Notes: generated by a model not told the origin, from the letters alone. A stretch of 37,151 bases of DNA from a bacterium (GCA_011388275.1 DSAB01000071.1:1-37151), one strand, 5' to 3'. Positions 17,496 to 25,620 are shown, counted from the first letter of the stretch. Program-made: numbers and translations.

Positions 17496-18131
17496 ATGGA
17501 TATGCATTCTCTTCTGGTCATTTCCGTTGGGGCCATTTTCATTTCCAACTTTGTGCTGCACCGATTTCTGGGGCTTTGTCCGTATATTGGCGTTTCCAAA
17601 CAGCTGGATTCCGCAGTCGGAATGGGCATGGCGGTGATCTTTGTCATGACCATGGCTTCTGTAGCGACGTGGCTGATCTATCATTATTTTCTTTCACCCT
17701 CGCCCCTGAATATTCTTTTCAGACTATTGATGCGCGGGCAGGGTGAGCCTCCGGATCTTACCTATCTGCGAACGATTGCCTTTATCCTGGTCATCGCCAC
17801 ACTGGTTCAGTTTGTTGAAATGGTAATTCAAAAACTCAGTCCAGGTCTTTATCGTTCGCTGGGTATCTATCTGCCTTTGATTACCACAAATTGCGCAGTT
17901 CTGGGTGTTTCACTCCTTAATATCAATGAACAATATTCATTTATTGAATCTGTTGTCAATGGTTTTACCTCGGGTCTGGGTTTTACTCTGGCCCTGGTTC
18001 TCATGGCCGGATTGAGGGAAAAACTGGAGCTGGCGCAGGTTCCCAGGTCAATGCATGGAGCTCCCATTGCGTTTATCATCGCGGGATGCATGTCGCTGGC
18101 ATTTCTCGGTTTTTCGGGTCTTAAGTTTTAA
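17496..18131 (+). CDS. rnfA: Rnf complex subunit A with a short insertion
   Basis: 211 aa, compared with about 193 in E. coli RsxA. Six membrane helices. Cys28 ([11 protein letters not shown]) and Cys133 (TTNCAVLGV) pair with RnfE for the intramembrane iron-sulfur centre. The extra residues lie around 69-87 ([18 protein letters not shown]), in the loop before [10 protein letters not shown]. It is homologous to NqrE. The next gene, 6 nt later, is tatC rather than the expected rnfB. Confidence 0.95.
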   Translation: MDMHSLLVISVGAIFISNFVLHRFLGLCPYIGVSKQLDSAVGMGMAVIFVMTMASVATWLIYHYFLSPSPLNILFRLLMRGQGEPPDLTYLRTIAFILVIATLVQFVEMVIQKLSPGLYRSLGIYLPLITTNCAVLGVSLLNINEQYSFIESVVNGFTSGLGFTLALVLMAGLREKLELAQVPRSMHGAPIAFIIAGCMSLAFLGFSGLKF

Positions 18132-18137
18132 TTGAGT

Positions 18138-18908
18138 ATGACAGATAAACGAAAGAAATCTTCTAAAAAAAAGGATGACACCAGGGAGATGCCTTTTCTG
18201 GATCATCTGGAAGAATTCCGTTGGCGTGTTCTCAAATCGCTGGCTGCTGTCGTACTCTTCACTGTGGGATCCTTTTCGTTTTCCGGTTTCATGCTTCGGA
18301 TTTTGACTATACCTAATACCACATTGGAGAAACCGGCCAGGCTGATATTCCTGAAACCCACCGGCATGCTGATGGTCAGAATGGAAATTGCTTTGGCTGT
18401 GGGTATTATCTGCGCAATACCCGTTCTGTTTTATCAAGGCTGGCAATTTATCGCACCCGGTCTTTTGCCCCGGGAAAGAAAGTATTTTGTTCCTGCCCTG
18501 CTCCTTACCACACTGTGCTTTTTAATCGGCACCGGTTTTGCGTATTTTATTCTCATACCAACGGTTCTGCCCTTTCTGTTCAGTATGGGAACGGATACAA
18601 TCGAACCTACAATCAATATCACGGAATACATGAGTTTCGTTCTTCGTCTGATCCTTATTTCCGGACTGATCTTTGAAATGCCGATACTCGCTTTCTTCCT
18701 CTCTCGAACCGGAATTGTCAATCCCGCCATCTTGCGACGATACAGAAGATACGGCCTCGTTCTGGTCTTTATTTTTTCCGCACTGGTAACGCCTCCAGAT
18801 CCGATCAGCCAACTGCTCATGGCTTTTCCGCTTATCTTTCTTTACGAAATCAGTATTTGGGTTTCCGTGCTTGGTTATCGAAAGAAGAAAAAGCGAGAAT
18901 CGGAATAA
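18138..18908 (+). CDS. tatC: Sec-independent protein translocase TatC
   Basis: 256 aa from the ATG at 18138; a TTG at 18132 is in frame. It is the substrate-receptor subunit of the twin-arginine translocase. A basic N-terminus precedes MPFLDHLEEFRWRV, the family's conserved N-terminal motif. About six helices follow, with the conserved PGL segment (FIAPGLLPRERKY) and SALVTPPDPISQL. It sits at the end of the rnf operon, 6 nt after rnfA. The partner TatA-type genes are at 28619-29098. Confidence 0.96.
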   Translation: MTDKRKKSSKKKDDTREMPFLDHLEEFRWRVLKSLAAVVLFTVGSFSFSGFMLRILTIPNTTLEKPARLIFLKPTGMLMVRMEIALAVGIICAIPVLFYQGWQFIAPGLLPRERKYFVPALLLTTLCFLIGTGFAYFILIPTVLPFLFSMGTDTIEPTINITEYMSFVLRLILISGLIFEMPILAFFLSRTGIVNPAILRRYRRYGLVLVFIFSALVTPPDPISQLLMAFPLIFLYEISIWVSVLGYRKKKKRESE

Positions 18909-18911
18909 CGA

Positions 18912-18935
18912 TCGGGTATATCGGATTTTACCCGA
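18912..18935 (+). repeat. Small inverted repeat after tatC
   Basis: TCGGGTA and TACCCGA (7 bp) are separated by 10 nt, directly after the tatC stop. No T tract follows, so it is at most a 3'-end stabilising hairpin. Confidence 0.35.
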
Positions 18936-19029
18936 CATATTCATGAATAGAAAATACAAGATTGAAAGTCTGGATAATGCCGAATTCACAGAACAAGCTT
19001 CGAATAACCCATGTAACTATTGAATAAAG

Positions 19030-19070
19030 TAAAGCCGATTATTCCCGTTTCTCGAGTATAACCGGCTTTA
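19030..19070. terminator. Bidirectional terminator-like hairpin between convergent operons
   Basis: TAAAGCCGATTAT (19030-19042) pairs with ATAACCGGCTTTA (19058-19070), 13 bp with one mismatch. It lies in the gap between tatC (plus) and the barrel-TPR gene (minus). Flanks are A/T-rich but lack a long U tract, so efficiency is uncertain. Confidence 0.55.
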
Positions 19071-19096
19071 GTATATAATATTACAGGCATTTCGTT

Positions 19097-20452
19097 TTAC
19101 AGCTGACTGAGGTATCGCATGGCTTTCGGTGTGTATTCACTTTCCGGGAAACGGCTGATAAGCTGTTGAAAATTTTCTCTGGCCATGATGGAATTTCCCA
19201 ATCTCATATAGGAAAGACCACTCATAATCAACGCGTCATCAAATTTATAGGAACGCCGAAAATTCAAAACTTCTTGAAATGCGTTGATTGCCCTTCGATA
19301 ATCCCTCATCGCGTAATAACACTCGCCGATCCAGTATTGGCAATTGCTTGCAAGGCGATGATCCGGATTGGTACTGAGCAAATTCTGGAATATTGATATG
19401 GATTGCTGATAATTCTTTTTGTAAAAGAGCTGTAAAGCCGATTCATAACGCTCCTTGAAACCCTTGGGATCGGAAACTCCGAATGAACCGGCAGCAAGGT
19501 CCGCACTCCCCCTGCTGATCTCGGCAATCGCTTTTTCATTGGCTCTAACCTGATCTTTCAGATTTTGAATCGTTTCATTCCTCTCTCGGATCAAGTCTTT
19601 CATCTCGTCGACCTTTCTCATCAATAGGCCGACTTCTGTATCCGGATATTGAACGGCTGCAGTGGATTCTTTATAGGAGGAGTGCTCCGATTCCGGCCGA
19701 AACAGCATGGCAAGGGCATCCTCTTCCTCACTTGCACTCTCTCTTTTTCCGATTCGGGAAGGTTCTTCTCTGAAAAGATCATCCAAAACCAGCTCCGATT
19801 CGCCCAAAGGATATTCAATCTCTTCTCTCGCTGCCAGTAATCTGGGATTCAAAGAATAGCTCACACCGGCCTTTGCCACATAATGCTGTGGAATGGTATT
19901 ATCACCTGCCAATAGATTGCCGCTTGCAGTAAAAATATACCGATATTCGCCACTGGCAAGAAGAGTCCATTGATGGTTCAACCTGTATTCAAATCCAAGC
20001 CCTATGATGGCTCCTCCGTCAAAGAAGGGACCCTGAACAACCGGCACCCCGCCTCCGATTGCCTGACTCGATTTAAGGCCAAAAGCCGTCAATCCGGTCA
20101 GAAGATAGGGCGAGAATTTCTTGTCCGGAAGGAGACGGTAACCCAGTCTAATATCCAGAATAGGCAATAAAGTTGCCGAGGTCACTGAAGACGTGAGTAA
20201 CTCATCGGTAATGGTATAGAGTCCGGTTCCGGCGTTGATGAAGAAATTATTGGATAGACGGTAGGAAGCCATAAACTCGATACCCGGTCCTCCGGCGGTC
20301 ACGGGCCCCAATCGCGACTGATGCGTTACGGTAAACCCGGCACCGACTTCATCAGGATGAAAAATGCTGTAGAAAATTCCTTGTGCGCTGACAGAAGGAA
20401 CCGCGATTGCCAAGGCAAGTACCAGGACGGTCGTTGCCCTTTTCATATTCAT
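19097..20452 (-). CDS. Outer-membrane beta-barrel / coiled-coil / CpoB-like TPR fusion
   Basis: 451 aa. The ATG at 20452 follows GGAGG and begins a signal peptide ending at VPSVSAQ. About residues 25-210 form an OmpA-like eight-strand barrel (GPGIEFMASYRL, IGLGFEYRLNHQWTLLASGEYRYIF). An acidic linker follows, then a coiled coil (MRKVDEMKDLIRERNETIQN). From about 330 the C-terminus is a CpoB/YbgF-type TPR domain (YESALQLFYKKNYQQSISIF, NCQYWIGECYYAMRDYRRAI). CpoB is normally a separate periplasmic Tol-Pal partner; here the same module is tethered to a barrel. The start is supported by a promoter at 20489-20518. Confidence 0.8.
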   Translation of the reverse strand: MNMKRATTVLVLALAIAVPSVSAQGIFYSIFHPDEVGAGFTVTHQSRLGPVTAGGPGIEFMASYRLSNNFFINAGTGLYTITDELLTSSVTSATLLPILDIRLGYRLLPDKKFSPYLLTGLTAFGLKSSQAIGGGVPVVQGPFFDGGAIIGLGFEYRLNHQWTLLASGEYRYIFTASGNLLAGDNTIPQHYVAKAGVSYSLNPRLLAAREEIEYPLGESELVLDDLFREEPSRIGKRESASEEEDALAMLFRPESEHSSYKESTAAVQYPDTEVGLLMRKVDEMKDLIRERNETIQNLKDQVRANEKAIAEISRGSADLAAGSFGVSDPKGFKERYESALQLFYKKNYQQSISIFQNLLSTNPDHRLASNCQYWIGECYYAMRDYRRAINAFQEVLNFRRSYKFDDALIMSGLSYMRLGNSIMARENFQQLISRFPESEYTPKAMRYLSQL

Positions 20453-20488
20453 AGGTAAACCTCCCCAAGGCAAATGGCAAATCAACCG

Positions 20489-20518
20489 ATTATAATTGGA
20501 CTTTAGACACAGTTGCAA
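20489..20518 (-). promoter_or_regulatory. Sigma70-like promoter of the barrel-TPR gene
   Basis: On the minus strand, TTGCAA (20518-20513), an 18-bp spacer and TATAAT (20494-20489), a perfect -10. The predicted leader is about 30 nt. Confidence 0.7.
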
Positions 20519-20690
20519 ATAATCTGCCAAAAAGATTTCTTCCTTCCATGAAATGTTTTTATCGTCTTGTTAATAGTAGATTTAAGTCTTTATATTTATA
20601 AATTTCAAAAATCAATCAATAATTTCATTAAGCATACATATGGACGGAATTTTATCAGGCCTTTTTATTGAGAAAAATCATCAAAAAACC

Positions 20691-20719
20691 TTGCTTGATT
20701 CTTTAGAAAATAGTATCTT
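20691..20719 (+). promoter_or_regulatory. Promoter abutting the phosphorylase start (possible leaderless mRNA)
   Basis: TTGCTT (20691-20696), a 17-bp spacer and TATCTT (20714-20719). The -10 ends immediately before the ATG at 20720. A start point 7 nt downstream would coincide with the second in-frame ATG at 20726. No Shine-Dalgarno is visible before either ATG. Confidence 0.45.
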
Positions 20720-21532
20720 ATGTCTATGCACAAAATGTTTTTTCATTCAAATCGGAATAGTCAATACGACAAATTCGAGTCTCTGTCACCCAGAGAACAT
20801 GTTCGATTCCTGAGCCGTGGAAAGACTCATGAGCTTCCGTCTATTTGCCTGATGGGTTTTTATCCAAACCTTTTTCACGAGGTTCTCCGTTCATTTCAAG
20901 CTGCACACTCTTATTGCCTGATTCAATCGTATCACTATGCCTTATTTCAATACGGGAAAACATGGATGTCTTTCGTGTATCCGGGTATCGGGGCTCCATC
21001 AGCCGCGATTTGTCTGGAACAGAGTATTGCGATGGGAGTTCGTATTGTTCTCTTTTTCGGAAGAGCGGGAGCACTGGACACATCTCTGAAACTCGGTGAT
21101 CTGTTTGTGCCAGATCGCTTTTACATACAAGAGGGTACGTCGGCTCACTACACCGGCTTATCCTATAGCCGGCCTGATGATGACATGCAATCGCAAATAA
21201 AACATGTTCTATGCAAGAGGTCGATTTCATACAAAACGGGTTCGACCTGCTCCATGGATGCGCCTTACCGGGAAACACATAAATGGATCAGCGAAATGCG
21301 GCGGAAACAATGTGTGACTGTTGATATGGAAGCATCGGCACTGGCCGCTGTTTCAACACATCGTTCCATCAAGCTCGGAGCATTTTTTACTATCAGTGAA
21401 TGTTTTAATGGAAAAAAGTGGGAATTTAAACATTCTCAAGACTGCAAATCAGTACCGAAGCCCAAGGAAATGTTAAATTGGGCTTCTGAAGCGGCTTTTT
21501 CGTATATCAGCAAGAATTCTTCCTGTTCCTGA
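20720..21532 (+). CDS. Nucleoside phosphorylase (PNP/UDP family)
   Basis: 270 aa, or 268 from the ATG at 20726. It splits a nucleoside by phosphorolysis into free base and (deoxy)ribose 1-phosphate; cytoplasmic. Family features are YPGIGAPSAAICLEQ, the phosphate-site segment LFFGRAGALDTSLKLGD (usually GTAGxL or GTCG) and TVDMEASALAAV, which binds the ribose. The substrate is probably uridine or a purine nucleoside but cannot be assigned. The gene stands alone between AT-rich gaps with its own promoter, and its third positions look more AT-rich than its neighbours, which hints at separate acquisition. Near its 3' end it contains a 9-bp hairpin. Confidence 0.85.
   Translation: MSMHKMFFHSNRNSQYDKFESLSPREHVRFLSRGKTHELPSICLMGFYPNLFHEVLRSFQAAHSYCLIQSYHYALFQYGKTWMSFVYPGIGAPSAAICLEQSIAMGVRIVLFFGRAGALDTSLKLGDLFVPDRFYIQEGTSAHYTGLSYSRPDDDMQSQIKHVLCKRSISYKTGSTCSMDAPYRETHKWISEMRRKQCVTVDMEASALAAVSTHRSIKLGAFFTISECFNGKKWEFKHSQDCKSVPKPKEMLNWASEAAFSYISKNSSCS
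21457..21486 (+). repeat. Intragenic 9-bp inverted repeat
   Basis: GAAGCCCAA (21457-21465) and TTGGGCTTC (21478-21486) flank a 12-nt loop, about 50 nt before the phosphorylase stop. It may fold in the mRNA; no T tract follows closely. Confidence 0.4.
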
Positions 21533-21623
21533 TCGTGTTTTCTGTCCATTCTGACCAAATTCAAACCATGTTATCAAAATATCTTTTTTTGTAAAAAAAT
21601 TATAATATCATTATTATCAATCA

Positions 21624-21652
21624 TTTGTAAAGTTTGTTGCAAATAGTATAAT
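21624..21652 (+). promoter_or_regulatory. Sigma70-like promoter of the barrel-CsgG-like gene
   Basis: TTTGTA (21624-21629), a 17-bp spacer and a perfect TATAAT (21647-21652). The predicted leader is about 63 nt. The flanking 21580-21640 is extremely AT-rich, as an UP element would be. Confidence 0.6.
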
Positions 21653-21721
21653 CCTTTGGCAATAAATTTGCTGGAAAAGGGTTGCCACTTTTCAATTGAA
21701 CGCTTTCAGGGGGTAATCAGC

Positions 21722-22816
21722 ATGAAAAGAAAGGTTTTTTCAGTATTGTTTCTTGGCGGGCTGATGGTTTCATCGGTTTACGCCGATGTGTTGGTTGGTT
21801 TCAAAGTCAGTAATAATCTGTGGAAAGATCACTGGATAATTACACCGGCAATGGAAATCACTTTCGGCGGAAAATGGTTCATGATCGAAGGCGATGGAAC
21901 CTACGGAATTCATGAAATAACCAAACTGGAAAGAGGATACGCTTACCAGCTTTCTTATACCCTGACACCCATGTTTCGCGTTCCCATTGTCGGACCTTTT
22001 TACGGAGCCCTGGGATATGGAGTCAATTATACATATCGGCGGGAAGAGCTGCTTGCCGATGACGGCAAGTATCTTCTGGCATCGGAAGAATTGATCCGCG
22101 GGCAGGCCCAGGGATTCCTCGGTGCGGCCTTCCCGCTTACCCAAAACATGAAAATCTACGCGCACGGAGGTGCTTCTTATATAGATAAAAGCAATTTAAG
22201 CATTTTTGGAACAGTCGGGCTCAATCTTCGTTGGCCCCTTCCCTACTACCCGTCCGAATTCGCTCATTCAGGGCATTCTTCATCGGCCAATCACATTTCT
22301 CCTGAAGTAATTGACATCATTCTGCAAGCTCCACCCGAATATCGCCCCAGACAACGAGAAAGAATTCGTCTGGCCATTATCGGATCCGATGATCCGATTG
22401 TATTCGATTTCATCTCCAGTTTTCAGACCTCTCTTTTGGAAGAGGGAATCAAGGCCTATAATTGGAACAAGATCAATTTACCGGTTGATGCATACTACCG
22501 ACAAACGAACCTGAACACCATTCCTGCGGATTCACTGTCTTCTGTTTCGAACCGGAACCGCCACCTTTCCATCGCTTTGGAAGGCGCAAAACTTTTCGAT
22601 CTTGACGGATTGATCGATTTTCAGCTCAAGTATGAAAACAAGAAGAATCGATCCGTTCCGGCACGAATCAGCAATGCCATTATTCGTCTGATCAATCCTC
22701 AAACAGGAGAAATATTATGGGCCACCGAATATCGCGGCGGAGATCAGGAATATGATCACAGCAAAAAGATGCTCACCCAGTCATTGATCAAAGCCGTTCG
22801 GCAATGGTACAAGTAA
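21722..22816 (+). CDS. Outer-membrane barrel fused to a CsgG/LpoB-like domain
   Basis: 364 aa. The ATG at 21722 has AGGGGG upstream and a signal peptide ending VSSVYAD. About residues 20-180 look like a small outer-membrane barrel (EGDGTYGIHEITKL, FYGALGYGVNYTYRREEL, FGTVGLNLRWPLPYY). From about 200 the pattern changes to an alpha/beta domain (RIRLAIIGSDDPIVFDFISS, SIALEGAKLFDLDGLIDFQL, ARISNAIIRLINPQTGEILW). This resembles CsgG/LpoB/FlgO-type periplasmic domains, which end with the same x-G-E-I-x-W pattern. The domain call is by pattern. It converges on the metal-transport operon with a 25-bp gap. Confidence 0.65.
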   Translation: MKRKVFSVLFLGGLMVSSVYADVLVGFKVSNNLWKDHWIITPAMEITFGGKWFMIEGDGTYGIHEITKLERGYAYQLSYTLTPMFRVPIVGPFYGALGYGVNYTYRREELLADDGKYLLASEELIRGQAQGFLGAAFPLTQNMKIYAHGGASYIDKSNLSIFGTVGLNLRWPLPYYPSEFAHSGHSSSANHISPEVIDIILQAPPEYRPRQRERIRLAIIGSDDPIVFDFISSFQTSLLEEGIKAYNWNKINLPVDAYYRQTNLNTIPADSLSSVSNRNRHLSIALEGAKLFDLDGLIDFQLKYENKKNRSVPARISNAIIRLINPQTGEILWATEYRGGDQEYDHSKKMLTQSLIKAVRQWYK

Positions 22817-22841
22817 GTTCTGTGTTTATTGGAATAAAGCA

Positions 22842-23672
22842 TTATCCTGCCTTTTTGTTTGATTTGCATCTGCTTCGTAGCCCGGCCGAGATAACGAGAA
22901 TGATAACAAGCACGCTGACCATCGAAGGTCCTGCCGAAAAATCCATGCCAAAAGAGAGTGCAAGACCGGCCAGAATCGATGCTGCTCCGACCACCCATGC
23001 AATTACGATACGGCGAAACCACTGATCAGCGAACAAGGCGGCAAAAGTCGCTGGAATTACAATCAATGAAAAGATCAGCAGAACTCCGGCAACCGGGACT
23101 GTGAAAGTAATGACCAGACCTATCATACCATAAAATAGAAAATCCCAAAACCAGTGAACCTCTCCGTTTCGTTCTCTGCCGGACTGTGATAGCTGACGGA
23201 ATCGATGTCGAAAAACATAATACATGATACCCGCTGCCGAATAAACAACCCCTATAATCATGATATCTTTCCACTGAACCCATAGAATTCTGCCGATCAG
23301 AATATTTTCAAGATGCGTATCGGCTCCGGTTTCCATCCCCAACAAGAAGAGCATCAAGGCTGCAGCCAGGGCATAGATGACACCGATAAGAGCCTCCTGG
23401 GGAATCTGGGTTATTCGCCGGACTGCTATGGCAAAAAACAGGGATGCCAGAATCGAGCAGCTAAAGGCAAACGCATAGGAGATCCAGGTCTCTTCATGAA
23501 AACCGAACAGAATCAGTGCCAGAGCAGACCCCACAGCCGCGATCTGGGCCATGGCAATATCGATAAAGATGATTTTCCTCTCGAGTATATGGATTCCCAA
23601 ATATCCGAAAATCAAGATCATGGACAAGCATGCGATCAACGGTGGAAATAAAAAATGAATGATTTCGAACAT
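22842..23672 (-). CDS. Metal ABC transporter permease (ABC-3 family), second subunit
   Basis: 276 aa with about eight helices. ABC-3 permeases carry zinc or manganese across the inner membrane. Family signatures are ERKIIFIDIAMAQIAAVGSA near the N-terminus, QEALIGVIYALAAALMLFLL in the middle and VPVAGVLLIFSLIVIPATFA near the C-terminus. AAGGAG precedes the ATG. It lies 18 nt after the first permease, so the channel is probably a heterodimer. The predicted product ends in a short basic tail. Confidence 0.88.
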   Translation of the reverse strand: MFEIIHFLFPPLIACLSMILIFGYLGIHILERKIIFIDIAMAQIAAVGSALALILFGFHEETWISYAFAFSCSILASLFFAIAVRRITQIPQEALIGVIYALAAALMLFLLGMETGADTHLENILIGRILWVQWKDIMIIGVVYSAAGIMYYVFRHRFRQLSQSGRERNGEVHWFWDFLFYGMIGLVITFTVPVAGVLLIFSLIVIPATFAALFADQWFRRIVIAWVVGAASILAGLALSFGMDFSAGPSMVSVLVIILVISAGLRSRCKSNKKAG

Positions 23673-23690
23673 AGTTTTCTCCTTGAACGA

Positions 23691-24509
23691 TTACCCGGGG
23701 ACGTTAACCGGAGAGAACATTTTCAAAAATACTGCCGCTAAAAATACGATTCCAAGGCTGATCACCAGAGTCGGTCCGTAGGGAAGATGAAAAAAATAGG
23801 ACGTAAAAAGACCCAGCAGAGACGTGATAAATCCCACCAACCATCCAATCTTCAATGCTTTCCCCCACTCCCTGGTAAAAAGTGTGGCAACAGCGGCAGG
23901 AATCATCAGAAATCCATAAGCCAAAAGCACTCCGGCAATAGGCACAATCAGCACCGTGATAATTCCAAGGGAGATGAAAAACAAAAGGTCCCAGGCTTTC
24001 TCGCGGGTGACGGTTCCCGGATTTTCCGTAATTTGTATGAACTGATGCCTAAACCGGATATGAATCCAGGCCAGCAAAGCGTAAACAACAACCGTCACCC
24101 AGACCAGTGTCCAGTTGACCCACAGAAGGCATCCGGCCAGCGCCTGAGTAATATACGCTCCACCGCCGGGCACCTTATCGACCACCAGGAATGATCCGGT
24201 TAACGCCAAAGCATAAAGAATACCGATGATCGCTTCATGTGGTATTCTCTGGTTGACAGGCCGGACATAAGCCAGAACAACAGATCCGATCAGTACAGCG
24301 ATCATCGATACCAGATAGGAAAAAATACTCCCTCCATTGATTCCCATCGCGATTCCAACAATAATTCCCATTCCGGCCAGCTGATCCAGGGCCAGATCGG
24401 AAAATACGATACGCCTTCGAATCACATGCAGGCCCAGGTATGTATGTACCGAAGTCACCACGAATAAAAGAACAATTTGAATCGATAAAAAATTGAATGT
24501 CTGCCACAT
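23691..24509 (-). CDS. Metal ABC transporter permease (ABC-3 family), first subunit
   Basis: 272 aa from the ATG at 24509, chosen because GGAGG lies 8 nt upstream; a TTG at 24545 and an ATG at 24524 are also in frame. About eight to nine helices. RRRIVFSDLALDQLAGMG, PHEAIIGILYALALTGSF and VPIAGVLLAYGFLMIPAAVA are ABC-3 signatures matching its neighbour, so the two arose by duplication. No nucleotide-binding subunit is adjacent. Confidence 0.88.
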   Translation of the reverse strand: MWQTFNFLSIQIVLLFVVTSVHTYLGLHVIRRRIVFSDLALDQLAGMGIIVGIAMGINGGSIFSYLVSMIAVLIGSVVLAYVRPVNQRIPHEAIIGILYALALTGSFLVVDKVPGGGAYITQALAGCLLWVNWTLVWVTVVVYALLAWIHIRFRHQFIQITENPGTVTREKAWDLLFFISLGIITVLIVPIAGVLLAYGFLMIPAAVATLFTREWGKALKIGWLVGFITSLLGLFTSYFFHLPYGPTLVISLGIVFLAAVFLKMFSPVNVPG

Positions 24510-24545
24510 CGCAAATGCCTCCATGAATCCTTTTTTAATGCACAA

Positions 24546-25604
24546 TCAGGAATTTGACGATGATTCTCGAGAGCCGGAAACAGCCTGAAGAATTTGTTCG
24601 ATCCAGTAATCCACCAATGCAAAATTATCGGTGATTTCGGGAATGGCTCCAACAGAAAGGGGAAGAAAAAGTGCCTGAATTCCCGTCTTTTGTGCAATCG
24701 TCATGGGGCTTCGTTTTTCGAAATAGCTGGCGACAAGCATCACCTTTACACCCCTGTCTTTGATGAGCTGAATGGTGTTTTCCACATGTTTGGGTGTCGG
24801 AGGGATACCGGGTTTTGATTCGATATAACCCAGTATATGGATGCCGAAATCACGGGCAAAGTAGGCCCAGTTCTTGTGATAGGCCATCATCTCTTTACTC
24901 CGAAAAGGCAGGGCTTTTTTCAGCCATCCGCCCAGAAGGTCCAAAAGCAGCCCGTCTTGATATTCCTGATTCATGAACTCCATGAACCGTCCAGCAAGAA
25001 TCAGGTCCGTGAGGGCGTCACCTCCGAAGAGGTTTACCAGCTCATCGCCAAATAAAGCCCTGTCTGTTCGATCACAAAAGTCGGTCTTTCGTTTAACGTA
25101 TTCTTCCGCGTTTTCAGGATCCACTTTCTGCAGCCCGATAGAAATATTTTCCGCGATGACTTTCCAGTTGACCGGGCTGGTGTGGATATGCGGATTACCG
25201 TACATATGAATATCTCCTTCGGAACGGCTGATCGAAGTGACAGGTTTCTCCAACAGTTCGATACCGTGATAGACCGCAACATACCCCACGGCTCCATCCA
25301 TGATTTTCCTGTTTCTGGCTTTGTCCTGTAGTGTGGTTGTCCAAACTTCCAGATCGAGACCAGTCGTAATAAAAAGATCCGCATCCTTAAGTTTCAGTGC
25401 CAGCGAGGGTTTTGGAGGAACAAAATGAGGATCCTGGTCGCCATGTGAAAGATACTCGACACGTACACGGTCGCCTCCGATGGCTTTGGCGATGCTGGCA
25501 TAATCGGAGAAAGTCGTTATTACCTGAACCGTTCGATGATCGGCGTATGCTGAAAAAAGCATGAATAAAGTCAGAGTAAAAGCAGCAAATAGATGGCGTT
25601 TCAT
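24546..25604 (-). CDS. Zinc/manganese-type ABC substrate-binding protein (cluster A-I)
   Basis: 352 aa. The ATG at 25604 follows GGAGGA and starts a signal peptide (MKRHLFAAFTLTLFMLFSAYA). It belongs to the ZnuA/PsaA/TroA group. Candidate metal ligands are His in DQDPHFVPPKPS, His in GNPHIHTSPVNW, His in MAYHKNWAYFARDF and an acidic residue late in the chain. The long His/acidic loop of ZnuA is absent, so the metal may be zinc or manganese. It is 16 nt after the barrel gene and just before the permeases. Confidence 0.85.
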   Translation of the reverse strand: MKRHLFAAFTLTLFMLFSAYADHRTVQVITTFSDYASIAKAIGGDRVRVEYLSHGDQDPHFVPPKPSLALKLKDADLFITTGLDLEVWTTTLQDKARNRKIMDGAVGYVAVYHGIELLEKPVTSISRSEGDIHMYGNPHIHTSPVNWKVIAENISIGLQKVDPENAEEYVKRKTDFCDRTDRALFGDELVNLFGGDALTDLILAGRFMEFMNQEYQDGLLLDLLGGWLKKALPFRSKEMMAYHKNWAYFARDFGIHILGYIESKPGIPPTPKHVENTIQLIKDRGVKVMLVASYFEKRSPMTIAQKTGIQALFLPLSVGAIPEITDNFALVDYWIEQILQAVSGSRESSSNS

Positions 25605-25620
25605 TGACGATCCTCCTGTA

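Noticed and set aside
18909-18935. Terminator directly after tatC
   Set aside because: The 7-bp inverted repeat has a 10-nt loop and no T tract; the stronger hairpin at 19030-19070 is a better candidate.
20640-20813. 57-codon reading frame from an ATG at 20640 that runs into the phosphorylase gene in another frame
   Set aside because: It has no Shine-Dalgarno, its sequence is unlike any protein family I know, and it overlaps a clear gene.
21585-21625. Fur/Zur box upstream of the barrel-CsgG-like gene
   Set aside because: The AT-rich stretch matches the Fur consensus at only about half the positions, which base composition can explain.
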